DNA from: Methanolobus tindarius DSM 2278
Lineage (GTDB): Archaea; Halobacteriota; Methanosarcinia; Methanosarcinales; Methanosarcinaceae
NCBI RefSeq assembly: GCF_000504205.1
Contig: NZ_AZAJ01000001.1
Span: 1,524,879-1,588,878 of the forward strand
Reading direction: 5' to 3'
Length of the DNA: 64,000 nucleotides
Numbering within the stretch: the stretch's first letter is position 1; each line of letters begins with the position of its first letter. This document shows positions 27,239-36,188 of this stretch, piece after piece. Under the pieces are notes generated by a model that did no database searches, was not told the DNA's origin, and worked only from the letters and a program-made list of their open reading frames with translations. The position numbers were made by a program, and so were the translations under genes.

Positions 27239-27311
27239 GATGAAGTCTCTCTGGTGCAAATTCTGAGATTATAATTATTGCTACTATATTGAAAATCATC
27301 TCAACGTCAAT

Positions 27312-27353
27312 AATCCATCTGGATTTTTTTTAAGATTACAATGCTGTTGTAAT
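27312..27353 (+). terminator. Terminator and following hairpin
   Basis: AATCC/GGATT (27312-27325) followed by a T run is a terminator. ATTACAA/TTGTAAT (27335-27353) forms a second perfect 7-bp hairpin directly after it. Confidence 0.6.
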
Positions 27354-27523
27354 GCTTCAACTATAGATCAATATTGACTCCATCTTTATAAATTCAGGCT
27401 CAGTAGACATATTTACTTGAGTTTATGATATATACATTTTCTTCTTATGCTTCTATAGCTGATTGCTCTTCAAGTCTAATTTCCCTGTTATGAACTGAAG
27501 GCAAAAAGTATGGAGGTATTATT

Positions 27524-28168
27524 ATTAGCAACGAAGAAATGTTCAAAGAACTTTCAGACGCTGTTGTCACATGTAAAAAAGATGTTGTAACAGCAGCCGT
27601 TGAGAAAGCAAAGAGTGAGGGGGTTCCACCTGCAGAGATCATTGAAAAAGGTCTTGCAGCCGGAATGAACGAAGTCGGTGTTCTTTTTGAAAGAGGTAAG
27701 TTATTTCTTCCTCACGTAATGATGGCGGCAGGCGCAATGGAAGAAGGAGTCAGGCTTCTTGAAGCGGACATGCCAAAAGATGCTGTAAGCAAGAAACTCG
27801 GTGTAATTGTAAATGGTACCGTTGAAGGTGACGTCCATGACATCGGCAAATCTATTGTTTCTACCATGCTCCAGTCATCAGGTTTTGAAGTCCATGACAT
27901 TGGAAGAGATGTCCCGCTACAGGACTTCCTCGATAAAATAAAGGAAACAGGTGCCACAATGGTAGGTCTTTCAGCTCTTATGACAACCACTCTCCAGGGG
28001 CAGAGGGATGTCATCGAGATGCTTAAGGAACAGGGCATGAGAGATGGCGTAAAGGTCATGGTCGGCGGTGCTCCTGCAACCCAGGCATGGGCTGACAAGA
28101 TCGGTGCAGACTGCTATGCAGAAAATGCAAGTGAAGCTGTTGTAAAGGCAAAGGAGCTTCTGCTTTAA
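27524..28168 (+). CDS. mtbC: Dimethylamine corrinoid protein MtbC (copy 1), probable AUU start
   Basis: A 213-214 residue B12-binding protein, the methyl acceptor for MtbB. Its boxes are GDVHDIGKSIV (DXHXXG), GLSALMTTTLQGQ and GGAPATQAW. The second copy at 56253 begins ATG AGC AAT GAA GAA ATG. Here the same codons are ATT AGC AAC GAA GAA ATG, with GGAGGT at 27512-27517 spaced for the ATT. The ATG at 27539 lies 21 bases from that site. I therefore favour ATT initiation, but 27539 is the conservative alternative. Confidence 0.9.
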   Translation: MSNEEMFKELSDAVVTCKKDVVTAAVEKAKSEGVPPAEIIEKGLAAGMNEVGVLFERGKLFLPHVMMAAGAMEEGVRLLEADMPKDAVSKKLGVIVNGTVEGDVHDIGKSIVSTMLQSSGFEVHDIGRDVPLQDFLDKIKETGATMVGLSALMTTTLQGQRDVIEMLKEQGMRDGVKVMVGGAPATQAWADKIGADCYAENASEAVVKAKELLL

Positions 28169-28181
28169 TTGAGGTTTTATC

Positions 28182-29585
28182 ATGGCAACAGAATATAAAT
28201 TGAGAATGGGAGACGGAAAGCGTATTTTCATGACAAGGGAAGATATCATCGCTGACCTTAAGGAAGGTATGGCAGATGCTGCAGATCTTGGAGCTATTCC
28301 TGACCTTAGTGAAGATGAAATCGATAAACTTGTTGATATTGTGACCATGCCTTCAAGGATGGTTGGTGTTGAGCAGGGAATGGAAGTTCCAGTAACCCAC
28401 GATATCGGAACCATAAGAATTGATGGTGACCAGGGTAACAGTGGTGTAGGTATTCCATCCAGCAGGCTCGTTGGTGCAATGATGCACGAAAGAGCGTTTG
28501 GTGCTGACACAATGGAACTCGGTCACATCGACTACAGTTACAAACCAGTAAAACCTGTAATTTCACAGGAGATGCAGACAATGGAAGTCTGTCAGCAGAA
28601 CATGATAGTTCCACTGCTCTATGGTGCCATGCCAAACATGGGTCTTTACTACACACCTGATGGTCCTTTTTCAAATCCCGGTGACCTTATGAAGGCTTTC
28701 AAGATCCAGGAAGCCCAGGAATCCATGCAGCATGCAGCTGAACACCTTACAAGGGACACAGTCTGGATAATGCAGAGGCTTATGTCTTCCGGTGCCGACG
28801 GTGTTAACTTTGATACAATCGGTGCAGCAGGTGATGGTGACATGTATGCATCACTCCATGCAATTGAAGCATTGAGGAAGCAGTATCCTGATATCTATAT
28901 TGAAGCAGGTATGGCAGGAGAACTTCTGCTAGGTCTGCACGGTGAGATGGAATACGATGGCACAGTACTTGCAGGTCTGTGGCCACATGAGCAGGCTCCA
29001 CTTGTTGCAAAGGCAGGAGCAAACATTTTCGGTCCTGTAGTTAACACAAACACCAGTAAGAGTGCAGCATGGAATCTTGGAAGAGCTGTTACATTCATCA
29101 AGGCAGCTGTTAAGGCTTCACCAATACCATGTCATGTAAACATGGGAATGGGTGTTGGTAGTATTCCAATGTTTGAGACTCCGACCATTGATGCTGTTTC
29201 AAGAGCCAGTAAGGCCATGGTCGAAATTGCTGGCGTGGATGGTATATAGATAGGGGTCGGCGACCCGATGGGTATGCCGATCTCCCACATAATGACCTCA
29301 GGAATGAGCGGAATCAGAGCAGCCGGTGACCTTGTTGCCAGGATGCAGCTTGCAAAGAGCATGAGAATTGGAGAAGCAAAGGATTACGTTGCAAAGAAAC
29401 TTGACGTAACCACAGATGACCTCAGTGACGAGTATGTAATGAGGGAACTGAGAGAAGAACTTGGTATAGGGGTCATCACTTCAGTAGCAGGTGCTCCAAA
29501 AGGAATTGCAGCAAAGACGAATATCGAGAAACTTCTCGATCTCAAAATTAACTGCTGTGAGAAATTCAGAGGACAGTTGAAGTAA
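28182..29585 (+). CDS. mtbB: Dimethylamine methyltransferase MtbB (copy 1), pyrrolysine at residue 356
   Basis: One gene of 467 residues with an in-frame TAG at 29247-29249 as codon 356, the known position of pyrrolysine in MtbB. The context is VEIAGVDGI[13 protein letters not shown]. It demethylates dimethylamine to monomethylamine and methylates MtbC. The frame continues for 111 conserved residues to TAA. A GGGTC/GACCC hairpin (29254-29266) begins four bases after the TAG. It lies 13 bp after mtbC1, with a GAGG site inside TTGAGGTTTT. Confidence 0.97.
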
Positions 29586-29639
29586 AGAATTTTTCTTTCA
29601 AAAATCTGGAAAATCTTCGGATACAGAAAATATAGAAAG

Positions 29640-29684
29640 CACCTGTAATTGCTTTTTAAGTAAATACAGGTGTTAACTATTTTT
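29640..29684 (+). terminator. Terminator of mtbC1-mtbB1
   Basis: CACCTGTA (29640-29647) pairs with TACAGGTG (29665-29672), followed by TTAACTATTTTT. Confidence 0.65.
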
Positions 29685-29704
29685 GGAAGAAGGGGGAATA
29701 ATAA

Positions 29705-31189
29705 ATGGAAAAAGAAGAAGGAATAGACTGGCATCATGCAGAACAGTGCTCTAAAGTGGTTTGTGAAACCGGTGAAGAAAGCGGACTTGAACGTTCAATC
29801 GACTGGAAACAGGGTCTTGCGATTGCTGTGGGAGTTCCTCTGTTGATCCTGCCATCAATTGGATATTTTGCAGGCTGGCTATGGTCTGCTGCTATAATTG
29901 TCTGGGGTCTTTCCGTATTCCAGGGATTCATGCAGAATCTGGCATATGGTGAACTTGCAACAACTTTCCCGAAAGCATCCGGACTTCCCGGATTCGCACA
30001 GAACGTTTTCAAAACCCGCAATTATACGGGCAAATATGACAAAAGTAAACTTGTAGGTGGGTTCAGTGCATGGAGTTACTGGTTTGCATGGAATCCTGTA
30101 CTTGCTATCTTTGCTATCCTTGTAGGTTTTTACCTGCACAGCCTCTTCCCGGGACTGGCAGCTACTTTCAGTGAATACCAGCTTTCACTGGCTGCAGGAA
30201 TTGTTATATTCGGAGGTCTTATACTTATTAATTATCGTGGTGTTTCAAGTGGAGCACTGGTAGGTTATATTCTTGCAGCACTTGCATTTGTACCTTTGAT
30301 CATAATTGCACTGGCACCTTATGCAACAGGTGACTTCGTACTGGCAAACATCACCAGCACATGGTTGCCAACTGACTGGGTATGGAACTTGAACAGTATT
30401 CTTGTCCTCCTGGGTATTTTTGCAATGGCACAATGGAGTGCATGCGCCTGGGAAACAGCAGCTATCTACGGTCCAGAATACAAGAACCCTGGTAAGGATG
30501 TACCAAAGGCACTTTTCACATGTGGCGCTATCTGTCTCCTTGCATTTGTGGTCGTTCAGACAACAGTAACCGGAGTACTTGGTGTTGATGGAATTGCCAA
30601 CGCACCAATCGATCCTATGCTTCCTGTAGCACAGGCAGCCCTTGGTGACATGGGTTCAACAGTTGCTATTGTAATGCTCATTGCCGCAATGGTCCTTATC
30701 ATACAGACTGCATACCTTGGTTCTGCAAGGGCAATGCACTCCATGGCAATTGAAGGAAACCTTCCAAGGGTATTCGGTAAAGTAAACTCTCACGGAACCC
30801 CGATACTTGCAATGGTTGTTATAGGTATTTTCAACCTGGCGCTCATTTCAATGGGCACTCCAACAGCTATCCTTGCGGCATCCGCTATAGGATATGTATG
30901 TGCAAATGGTATCAGTCTCTTTGCATACGTAAAGGCAAAGGCAGATCCGCATCTTGCAGGTCTTGAAAGACCATTTAAGGCTCCAACCGGCTGGAAGAAT
31001 GTTGCACTCATGTTTGGTCTTTTCAACATTCCTCTCTGTCTTATCGGCATAATTTATCTCAACAGTATTGAAGGAAGCTGGTTCTCCACCGGTGTTGGAA
31101 TACTTGTATTGGGTCTGTATGTTCCTATGTGGTATTACTCACAGCATGAGAACCATGTAGCAAGAATAGCTGAATCGCAAGCAGCCTGA
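29705..31189 (+). CDS. APC-family methylamine permease B (dimethylamine cluster)
   Basis: A 494-residue paralogue of the permease at 25389. It has about 12 membrane helices and the same Cys-bearing N-terminal tag (IDWHHAEQCSKVVC, then LERSIDWKQGLAIAVGVPLL). It carries no small membrane partner of its own. The spacing from mtbB1 is about 120 bp and includes a terminator, with an AGAAGGGGG ribosome site. Two terminators follow it. Dimethylamine transport is inferred from location; trimethylamine or monomethylamine cannot be excluded. Confidence 0.85.
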   Translation: MEKEEGIDWHHAEQCSKVVCETGEESGLERSIDWKQGLAIAVGVPLLILPSIGYFAGWLWSAAIIVWGLSVFQGFMQNLAYGELATTFPKASGLPGFAQNVFKTRNYTGKYDKSKLVGGFSAWSYWFAWNPVLAIFAILVGFYLHSLFPGLAATFSEYQLSLAAGIVIFGGLILINYRGVSSGALVGYILAALAFVPLIIIALAPYATGDFVLANITSTWLPTDWVWNLNSILVLLGIFAMAQWSACAWETAAIYGPEYKNPGKDVPKALFTCGAICLLAFVVVQTTVTGVLGVDGIANAPIDPMLPVAQAALGDMGSTVAIVMLIAAMVLIIQTAYLGSARAMHSMAIEGNLPRVFGKVNSHGTPILAMVVIGIFNLALISMGTPTAILAASAIGYVCANGISLFAYVKAKADPHLAGLERPFKAPTGWKNVALMFGLFNIPLCLIGIIYLNSIEGSWFSTGVGILVLGLYVPMWYYSQHENHVARIAESQAA

Positions 31190-31197
31190 TATAATAC

Positions 31198-31239
31198 TGC
31201 AGTCAGCACTAAAAATGCTTACTGCACATTTTATTTTTA
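31198..31239 (+). terminator. Terminator 1 of permease B
   Basis: TGCAGT and AGCA (31198-31208) pair with TGCT and ACTGCA (31216-31226) in a nested stem, followed by a T-rich run. Confidence 0.7.
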
Positions 31240-31272
31240 TTACCGCATAACCTCCAATTATGCAAACATTTT

Positions 31273-31317
31273 ATCCGGTAGTTCGAAAGAAAATACCTGT
31301 AGCTACCGGATTTTTTA
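31273..31317 (+). terminator. Terminator 2 of permease B
   Basis: ATCCGGTAG (31273-31281) pairs perfectly with CTACCGGAT (31303-31311) and is followed by six T residues. Confidence 0.7.
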
Positions 31318-31410
31318 ATCATCTGGAAATCTTATGTACTTTTAAGAATTCAAAATGGAGATATTGAAGGGATTGAAAAGAAGCTGAAAAGCTTATTTTT
31401 ACAATTTAAT

Positions 31411-32199
31411 TCAAACGAGTTTTTCAGCTCTCTCTTTAAAATAGAAGAACAATTCTTTACTCCACTGGAGTGCGTTACTGTCAAAACTCATGAGGATTGT
31501 ATGGTCGTATTGTTCCTGTTTATTGAATAAACAGAGAAAAAGAAACCTGTCTGTGGAAACCAGTGTTGCAAGACCGGTTGTTTCATCTGATACGAAAAAT
31601 TCTGTATTATCATAACCGGTGAATTTCATCATCTCTTCGTTGTAATCATTTTCCATTCTTTCATGGACAGAATTCGTTGTAACAAGAGATACAGGAATCC
31701 CTTTTTCGGCAAGACTTGAGTAAAGGGCCGGATATTCAGGATGGAAATAAGCGTTAAAGGCCATAACATAGCTGGCTTTGTGTATGTTCTCTGTGAACTC
31801 TTTAGGGAACTCAAACAGGTAATTAAGATCAGGCTCAATGATAACACAGTTACCTAGTTCGCCAAGTCTTTTCAGGATGTTTTCAGGTATTCCACTAAGA
31901 TCCCTGTTTCTCCAGTAGTGGCTGTTTTCCTCAAAGACCTCAACAGCATTCAAAAGAGGCAGCATGTTTGCGACCAGTACTTTTCCCATGTTTGTCAGTA
32001 TATAATGGTCTCCGTTCTGTATGACAAGACCATTTTCCTTCAGTTTTTTTATCTGTGGAATAAGGGCTGTGGAAGTTACATTCAGGCTTGTTTTTATTTC
32101 ATCACGGCTTTTCTCTCCTTCCATAAGGAGAAGCAGAACATTTTTCCGTTTTTCCGAATTAAAGATTATATCTATTAACGAATTGTTCATTCCAACCAA
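31411..32199 (-). CDS. Winged-helix methanogenesis regulator (FilR1/Msr-like), third copy
   Basis: A 262-residue paralogue of the regulators at 16085 and 16891. The N-terminal winged helix includes FNSEKRKNVLLLLMEGEKS and ALIPQIKKLKENGLV. The C-terminal part has FEFPKEFTENIHKASY and ends SFDSNALQWSKELF. It is the last gene of a kinase-receiver-regulator series read leftward. At the first locus the regulators come first. Regulation of the adjacent methylamine operons is the likely role. Confidence 0.85.
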   Translation of the reverse strand: MVGMNNSLIDIIFNSEKRKNVLLLLMEGEKSRDEIKTSLNVTSTALIPQIKKLKENGLVIQNGDHYILTNMGKVLVANMLPLLNAVEVFEENSHYWRNRDLSGIPENILKRLGELGNCVIIEPDLNYLFEFPKEFTENIHKASYVMAFNAYFHPEYPALYSSLAEKGIPVSLVTTNSVHERMENDYNEEMMKFTGYDNTEFFVSDETTGLATLVSTDRFLFLCLFNKQEQYDHTILMSFDSNALQWSKELFFYFKERAEKLV

Positions 32200-32252
32200 C
32201 TACCACAGTTTCATACACAGTTTGCAAAAAGATTACTATCGCTTCAAAAGAT

Positions 32253-32678
32253 TTATGTGTTGCCATTACAGACTGTTTCCTGATCACTTTTTTCCATTTC
32301 ATGCCTGTATAGTGCCATTTCAATATTGCTGCGCAGGTCATTGGCTTTGAAAGGCTTGACTATATACCCGTAAGGCTTTGTTTTCTTTGCTTTCTCAAGG
32401 ATTTCATCATCCGAATATGCAGTGAGATAAACTATCGGGATGTCAAAGTCTTTGCGTATCTCTTCAGCCGTCCGGATTCCGTCCATTTCGCCTTTTAATC
32501 TGACATCCATAAGGATAAGATCCGGAAAAGTTATCTCCGCCATTTTGATGGCCTCTTCGCCTGTGGTAGCAAGAGCTGGTACGGTATATCCGAAGCTCTT
32601 CAGCTTCTTTTTTATGTTTAAGGCAATGATGCTTTCATCTTCAACGACAAGTATTTTTATATCTTTCGTGTCTTCCAC
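32253..32678 (-). CDS. Receiver-only response regulator, second copy
   Basis: A 141-residue CheY-like protein with VVEDES, the phospho-acceptor in [21 protein letters not shown] and the conserved Lys in [10 protein letters not shown]. It is a close paralogue of the receiver at 12756. It follows the kinase by 38 bp and precedes the winged-helix regulator by 53 bp, so phosphate from the kinase probably reaches this protein. Its output partner is not known. Confidence 0.9.
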   Translation of the reverse strand: MEDTKDIKILVVEDESIIALNIKKKLKSFGYTVPALATTGEEAIKMAEITFPDLILMDVRLKGEMDGIRTAEEIRKDFDIPIVYLTAYSDDEILEKAKKTKPYGYIVKPFKANDLRSNIEMALYRHEMEKSDQETVCNGNT

Positions 32679-32716
32679 AATATCACCTGTTCTGCTTTAG
32701 TTTAGTTTAATTTAGT

Positions 32717-34774
32717 TTAATTTAGTTTTATCCTGAATTTAGTACCTTCACTGGTATCAAGTTCAATGGTTCCGTTTATCTGGGCTGTTAATGTAGTTAC
32801 AAGTTGGAGCCCAAGGGACTCTGTCCGGGTATAATCGAGATCTTCGGGGAAACCACGCCCGTTATCACCGATTGTCAGTGTCAGTTTTCCATCTGCAAGA
32901 TCCAGTTTTACAAATATTTCTCCTTCCTGGTCCGGTTCAAATGCATGTTTAAGTGAATTTGAAATAATCTCGTTAACTATCATTCCCAGTGGTATGGCAG
33001 TATCCATTTCAACAAAGACAATATCAAGATCCAGTTTTATCTCGATATTTTTCTTTTCCACCATGTATGAATAGGATAGCTCATTTACAAGTTTCATGAG
33101 ATAATCAGAAAAATCAATGCTTTCCATATCCTGTGACCTGTAAAGCTCTTCGTGCACAAGGGCCATGGATATTACACGGTTCTGACTTTCCCTGAATGCC
33201 TCGACAACTTCTTCGTTTTCGAATTTGTCAGACTCAAGGTCAAGCAGGCTTGAAATAACCTGAAGATTGTTCTTAATACGATGATGAATCTCCTTCTTGC
33301 GTATCTCTTCAACTTTTTTGCGCTCATCCATCATACTTGACAACGTTTCCCTCGTTTGTTCGATTCCTTCGGTAAGTATGAGGAAATCACCTTCACCGTA
33401 TACCCGGACGTTTCTTGAGAAGTCGTTATTTTGTACCGCAGTAAGTACCTTATTTGAATCTTTTATGATAGTATCCAGCAGCTCCGCAAAAACATCCAGT
33501 GTGTCTGTGAGCTGTCTGAATTCCCCGTGGACATTCAAATGGGTTCTTTCATTGAGTTTTCCTGTTGCGAGCTCATTTGTAAGTCTTATGGCATCATGGA
33601 TAGGGGTTATTACTGCATCCAGAATCTCATTGAGACCCATGGGTATCTCCCTGAAATCAATCTCCACGTTCGTTTCAGCTCTTGAGTCGAGTTTTCCCAT
33701 TACCGCATCTTTCGATATATTCTTAAAATCAGTAACTATCTCCTTAATGGGTCTTGTAAAGGACAGGGCTATGAAGTATGAGATTGCGGCCATGAAAATT
33801 ACGGCTGCAAAGGAAATATGGAGAAGTTTATTACTCAGGCTGTTCACACCTGCAAGCATCTCATCTTTTGGAATTACAAGAACAAATGAAAAGTTGCCGG
33901 TTTCTATAGGTTCATAGAACATTACAACTTCTTTACCAGTGGTAGGGTCGATGGTTTCAATATGACCGCTCCTGCCATTAATAATATCGTCTGCAGCTAT
34001 TGAGGATTCTTCTATACCAAGGTCATAGAGTTTCCTTTCCCCAATCCAGTCCTTCTTTGCAGGATGGGACACAAGGATGCCGGTATTGCCAGTCAGGAAA
34101 GCATAGCCGGAATCAAATGCTTTTATTTCACTGGTTATTTCGTCCAGATAATTAAGTGAAACATCTACCCCACCGATTCCAATAAATTCATCATCTTTTA
34201 CTATCGGGAAAACATAGCTTACAATGAAAACCCCTTCATAGTAATAGGGTTCGGTTATTACTTCGTTTCCTGTGCTTTTTGGCACCTGATAATAATCCAG
34301 TGTCTCATAATTCAGAAGAGGATCGAGTGTAATAGGCCCGGTTATCTTGTTCCAGTAGGGAATAAACCTTCCAGTGGAATCGTGTCCTGGAGTGTTAACA
34401 TACAGACTGTCATCCCCGTCAAAGGCGTTGGGTTCATAGGCAACATACGTGCCGAGTAAGTGAGGATGTTCAGCAAGCAGGTTGTACAACATTCTGTTTG
34501 CTTCCTCCCTGCTCATAGAGTCATAGCTTCCCATGCTCACTGCTATGGTTTCAGCAATGGCCCGGTTTGTTTCCATATCTCCGTTGAACTCATTTGCGTA
34601 TGTCTTGGCCATTTCGATGGATTGCTTATAGGCAAGTTCCTCTTCCTGATTTGTCACAGTGGAAATGGTCATTGCAGTGCTGGCTGCAAGCACAAGTAAA
34701 GTACCCACTACTATGTAAAGAATTAGTTTGAACTTAAGTGAGGTGCTTTTCCATTTCATTTTCAGAGCCTGCAT
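32717..34774 (-). CDS. Membrane sensor histidine kinase (dCache-HAMP-HisKA_2)
   Basis: A 685-residue kinase. Helices near 12-34 and 312-333 enclose a double-Cache sensor with GRFIPYWN, TEPYYYEG and GIGGVDVSLNYLD, almost the same boxes as the kinase at 13168. A HAMP-like stalk follows, then directly the HisKA_2 core (EIHHRIKNNLQ) and HATPase boxes (VNEIISNSLKHA, DNGRGFP). It lacks the two PAS domains of its paralogue. Shared sensor boxes suggest related ligands. Upstream inverted repeats (34810-34901) may be its control site. Confidence 0.92.
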   Translation of the reverse strand: MQALKMKWKSTSLKFKLILYIVVGTLLVLAASTAMTISTVTNQEEELAYKQSIEMAKTYANEFNGDMETNRAIAETIAVSMGSYDSMSREEANRMLYNLLAEHPHLLGTYVAYEPNAFDGDDSLYVNTPGHDSTGRFIPYWNKITGPITLDPLLNYETLDYYQVPKSTGNEVITEPYYYEGVFIVSYVFPIVKDDEFIGIGGVDVSLNYLDEITSEIKAFDSGYAFLTGNTGILVSHPAKKDWIGERKLYDLGIEESSIAADDIINGRSGHIETIDPTTGKEVVMFYEPIETGNFSFVLVIPKDEMLAGVNSLSNKLLHISFAAVIFMAAISYFIALSFTRPIKEIVTDFKNISKDAVMGKLDSRAETNVEIDFREIPMGLNEILDAVITPIHDAIRLTNELATGKLNERTHLNVHGEFRQLTDTLDVFAELLDTIIKDSNKVLTAVQNNDFSRNVRVYGEGDFLILTEGIEQTRETLSSMMDERKKVEEIRKKEIHHRIKNNLQVISSLLDLESDKFENEEVVEAFRESQNRVISMALVHEELYRSQDMESIDFSDYLMKLVNELSYSYMVEKKNIEIKLDLDIVFVEMDTAIPLGMIVNEIISNSLKHAFEPDQEGEIFVKLDLADGKLTLTIGDNGRGFPEDLDYTRTESLGLQLVTTLTAQINGTIELDTSEGTKFRIKLN

Positions 34775-34809
34775 TGACAGCGTTGTATAATTCTGAATGC
34801 CTTAGTTGC

Positions 34810-34901
34810 AATACTTACAGTATTAACTGTAATCTTTAACTTTATAATAGACTCTTATTAAGATTATAACAGCATTATAATCATAAAGTGCTATTATAAT
34901 C
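34810..34901 (-). promoter_or_regulatory. Operator-like inverted repeats upstream of the second kinase
   Basis: GATTATAA (34862-34869) and TTATAATC (34875-34882) form a perfect 8-bp inverted repeat. TTATAATC recurs at 34894-34901, and AATACT/AGTATT (34810-34824) is a further dyad. They lie 36-127 bases before the kinase start, where its promoter must be. Confidence 0.45.
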
Positions 34902-34987
34902 ATTGAAATAGGGCCAATGTTTTTTAAAACTTAATAAATTCAGAATCAGTAAGCATTTTTCTCTGATTTTATTCTTCACTGACAGGC

Positions 34988-35146
34988 AATTATGAAAATG
35001 AACTTCCTGAAGGCATTAAGGGACAGTTACAGAAGGTTTTTGGTGCAGGAGTAGGTCTGTTTGTATCAGGCTGTGGTATTGTCAGCAAGACGCCTATAGA
35101 GAACCTCCAGGCAATGGTAGAAATGGCAAAGAACCACAAATTATAA
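34988..35146 (+). pseudogene. Degraded C-terminal remnant of mtbA
   Basis: About 53 codons read in frame to TAA and match the last part of Mtb[20 protein letters not shown] against [19 protein letters not shown], followed by QAMVEMAKNHK. No start or upstream coding sequence remains. Downstream bases still resemble the mtbA1 terminator region (shared AAATCCTTC and CCCGG). It is therefore the scar of a third mtbA copy, lying upstream of mtmC2. Confidence 0.75.
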
Positions 35147-35385
35147 ATATTGTTCTCTCCCGGTCAAATCCTTCTTTTGGGCAATCTGAATTTTTATTCC
35201 CGGCAATATTACTTTTTAATTTGTTCCTGGCTTTGCTTCTAAGGCTTTGCTTGTATATGCTTAAAAACAGGTTCAATAGAAGTTATTTTTTGAAATTATC
35301 CTAACATTATGGTAGTTCTTACCTAAAATTATATTATTGTATTTTTATGTCATTGTCTTATTTTCTCTCTTTTTTAAGGGAAATT

Positions 35386-35520
35386 TATAAATATTAGTGG
35401 CACGGTACAAGATTACCGTATTCTTATGGTTTGCCATAATGGCTGCAAATCATCATGAATGACATCGGAACAAGGCTCATCACAATGATTTGAGCTACAA
35501 TTCACTTTCGAGGCAAAAAT
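35386..35520 (+). promoter_or_regulatory. Promoter and leader of mtmC2
   Basis: TATAAATATTAGT (35386-35398) is identical to the motif at 51702-51714 upstream of mttB. The leader holds a perfect 8-bp inverted repeat, CAAATCAT (35446-35453) / ATGATTTG (35485-35492). The ribosome site is a modest CGAGGC. Confidence 0.5.
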
Positions 35521-36174
35521 ATGTCAAATCAGGAAATGTTAGATACACTCAGAGACACAGTCGTTACACAGAACATCAACGGTTGTGCAGAAGCTACCCA
35601 GGCAGCTCTTGATGCAGGGCTCAGTGCAGTTGAAATTATAAACGATGGTCTTTCCCCGGGAATGAAGATTGTCGGAGACAAGTTCGAAGCAGCAGAAATC
35701 TACCTCCCACAAATTATGATGTCTGCAAAGGCAATGAACGCAGCAATGGAACTTCTTTTACCAGTACTTGAAGAGGAGAAGGGAGACACCGAAGGAGTAG
35801 GAACAGCAATCACCTACGTGCAGGAAGGAGACATTCACGATATCGGTCACCGTCTTGTAACAACCATGCTTGAAGCAAATGGTTTCAAGATCGTTGACAT
35901 GGGCGTAGATGTACCAAATGAAAAGGTTGCAGAAACAGTTGCACAAAACAAGGACAAGAAACTCTTACTCGTTGGTTCAGCACTTATGACAACCTCAATG
36001 CTCGGACAGAAGGACACTGTGGCTATGCTGGCAGAAGAAGGTCTTAGAGATTCTGTTAAGATTATGTTCGGTGGAGCACCAGTATCCGATGCATGGATTG
36101 CAGAAATCGGAGCAGACGCAACAGCAGAAAACGCAGCAGATGCAGCAAGAGTTGCACTCAGTCTTATGCAGTAA
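35521..36174 (+). CDS. mtmC: Monomethylamine corrinoid protein MtmC (copy 2)
   Basis: A 217-residue paralogue of MtmC1 with the same cap domain and B12 domain (GDIHDIGHRLV, GSALMTTSMLGQ, GGAPVSDAW). It precedes mtmB2 by 14 bp. This copy has no transporter gene next to it and sits downstream of the mtbA remnant. Confidence 0.96.
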   Translation: MSNQEMLDTLRDTVVTQNINGCAEATQAALDAGLSAVEIINDGLSPGMKIVGDKFEAAEIYLPQIMMSAKAMNAAMELLLPVLEEEKGDTEGVGTAITYVQEGDIHDIGHRLVTTMLEANGFKIVDMGVDVPNEKVAETVAQNKDKKLLLVGSALMTTSMLGQKDTVAMLAEEGLRDSVKIMFGGAPVSDAWIAEIGADATAENAADAARVALSLMQ

Positions 36175-36188
36175 AAGAGGTATTAATA

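Noticed and set aside
36093-36188. Upstream extension of mtmB2 into mtmC2
   Set aside because: The other two copies start at the MTF sequence, and AAGAGGT is placed for the ATG at 36189.
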